From positions 1-64,000 of the forward strand of contig JBFHIZ010000002.1 in assembly GCA_041596215.1 (NCBI GenBank): a stretch of DNA of 64,000 nucleotides. Reading direction: 5' to 3'. Both the position numbers and the translations under genes were made by a program. The notes beneath the pieces are model-generated. The model saw only the letters and a program-made list of their open reading frames with translations. It made no database searches and had not been told where the DNA came from. Origin of the DNA: JBFHIZ01 sp041596215 (lineage in GTDB: Bacteria > Bacillota > Clostridia > Lachnospirales > Lachnospiraceae). This document shows positions 63,652 to 64,000 of this stretch, piece by piece (within the stretch, counting starts at the first letter, position 1; every line of letters begins with the position of its first letter).

Positions 63652-64000
63652 TTACATTCCCATTCCACCCATACCACCTTGTGGCATAGCTGGCGTATCT
63701 TCTTTAATAATTGCAACTACGGACTCCGTCGTTAATAATGAAGATGCAACACTCGTTGCATTTTGTAACGCACTTCTTGTAACTTTTGCTGGGTCAAGAA
63801 TTCCAGATTTTACCATATCCACATATTCATTCTTTAATGCATCATAGCCAACTCCAACTGGGGATTCTTTTACTTTATTTACGATTACAGACCCATTTAC
63901 TCCAGCATTCATTGCAATATGATATAATGGAGCATCTAATGCTGTTAATATTATTTTCGCACCAGTTTTTTCATCACCTTCTAATGTAGCAATCAAATCA
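63652..64000 (-). CDS. groEL: Chaperonin GroEL, C-terminal part (cut by window end)
   Basis: The last 116 residues or so of the 60-kDa chaperonin. It shows NAGVNGSVIVNKV, GYDALKNEYVDMVKSGILDPAKVTRSALQNA and the flexible GGMGGMGM tail. The rest lies beyond 64000. Confidence 0.97.
   Translation of the reverse strand, partial: DLIATLEGDEKTGAKIILTALDAPLYHIAMNAGVNGSVIVNKVKESPVGVGYDALKNEYVDMVKSGILDPAKVTRSALQNATSVASSLLTTESVVAIIKEDTPAMPQGGMGGMGM

Noticed and set aside
1..64000. CRISPR array or prophage
   Set aside because: I found no regularly spaced direct repeats of CRISPR size and no phage structural or integrase genes.

Overview
The window is AT-rich chromosomal DNA from a low-GC Firmicute, most likely a member of the Lachnospiraceae (Clostridia). 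The evidence is a SCIFF ribosomal peptide with its radical SAM maturase, a DUF5688 protein, HemZ, an NADP-type glutamate dehydrogenase, a CIRCE element, Gram-positive-type Shine-Dalgarno sites and many TTG/GTG starts. Almost every gene is on the minus strand. Two small stretches are on the plus strand: a GntR/ABC operon at 42.7-44.6 kb and a hemolysin-family membrane protein at 52.0-53.3 kb. It is mostly core genome. The only clear mobile DNA is a decayed ISLre2-type transposase at the left end.

Layout from left to right: 0-1.4 kb, transposase remnant, an orphan small gene and repeat-bearing intergenic DNA. 1.4-5.8 kb, an operon reading rluF, iron-sulfur flavoprotein, ligA, metA. 5.9-8.7 kb, gdhA, a membrane-anchored double-SH3 protein and tRNA-Arg(CCG). 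8.8-12.8 kb, yqeG-aroE-aroK-aroQ-efp (shikimate pathway and EF-P) followed by a DUF5688 gene. 12.9-18.7 kb, nrdR and a five-gene peptide-type ABC importer followed by an orphan small gene. 18.8-27.1 kb, a slimmed division and cell wall (dcw) cluster, mraZ-rsmH-ftsL-ftsI-mraY-ftsW-ftsQ-ftsZ, without the mur ligase genes or murG, driven by a promoter with a four-repeat MraZ operator. 27.3-40.5 kb, a long co-directional run priA-def-fmt-yugP-rsmB-rlmN-stp-prkC-rsgA-rpe-ychF-lgt combining translation start and ribosome maturation, PASTA kinase/phosphatase signalling and lipoprotein modification. 40.8-44.6 kb, recJ, and divergently a YtrA-type GntR regulator with its ABC transporter. 44.7-51.9 kb, htpG with CIRCE, a PrsA-like foldase lipoprotein, fused secDF, and the SCIFF maturase with its 47-residue precursor peptide. 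52.0-54.4 kb, CNNM/CorC protein and a small XRE plus LytTR regulator pair. 54.7-63.5 kb, apt-relA-MBL hydrolase-hemZ-hisS-aspS-PPTase. The window ends in the 3' part of groEL.

Most of the window is ordinary housekeeping DNA. The points that merit a second look are: an aroQ gene that seems to begin at ATT; a LytTR regulator whose receiver lacks the phospho-acceptor aspartate and conserved lysine, paired with an XRE regulator and flanked by an unexplained long inverted repeat; the MraZ operator; the 13-bp palindrome over the GntR promoter; CIRCE control of htpG together with an unusual charged linker in HtpG; the scfA/scfB hairpin; and a MetA whose residue 111 predicts acetyl-CoA rather than succinyl-CoA use. 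I found no CRISPR array, prophage or biosynthetic megacluster, and no convincing wholly new multi-gene system.
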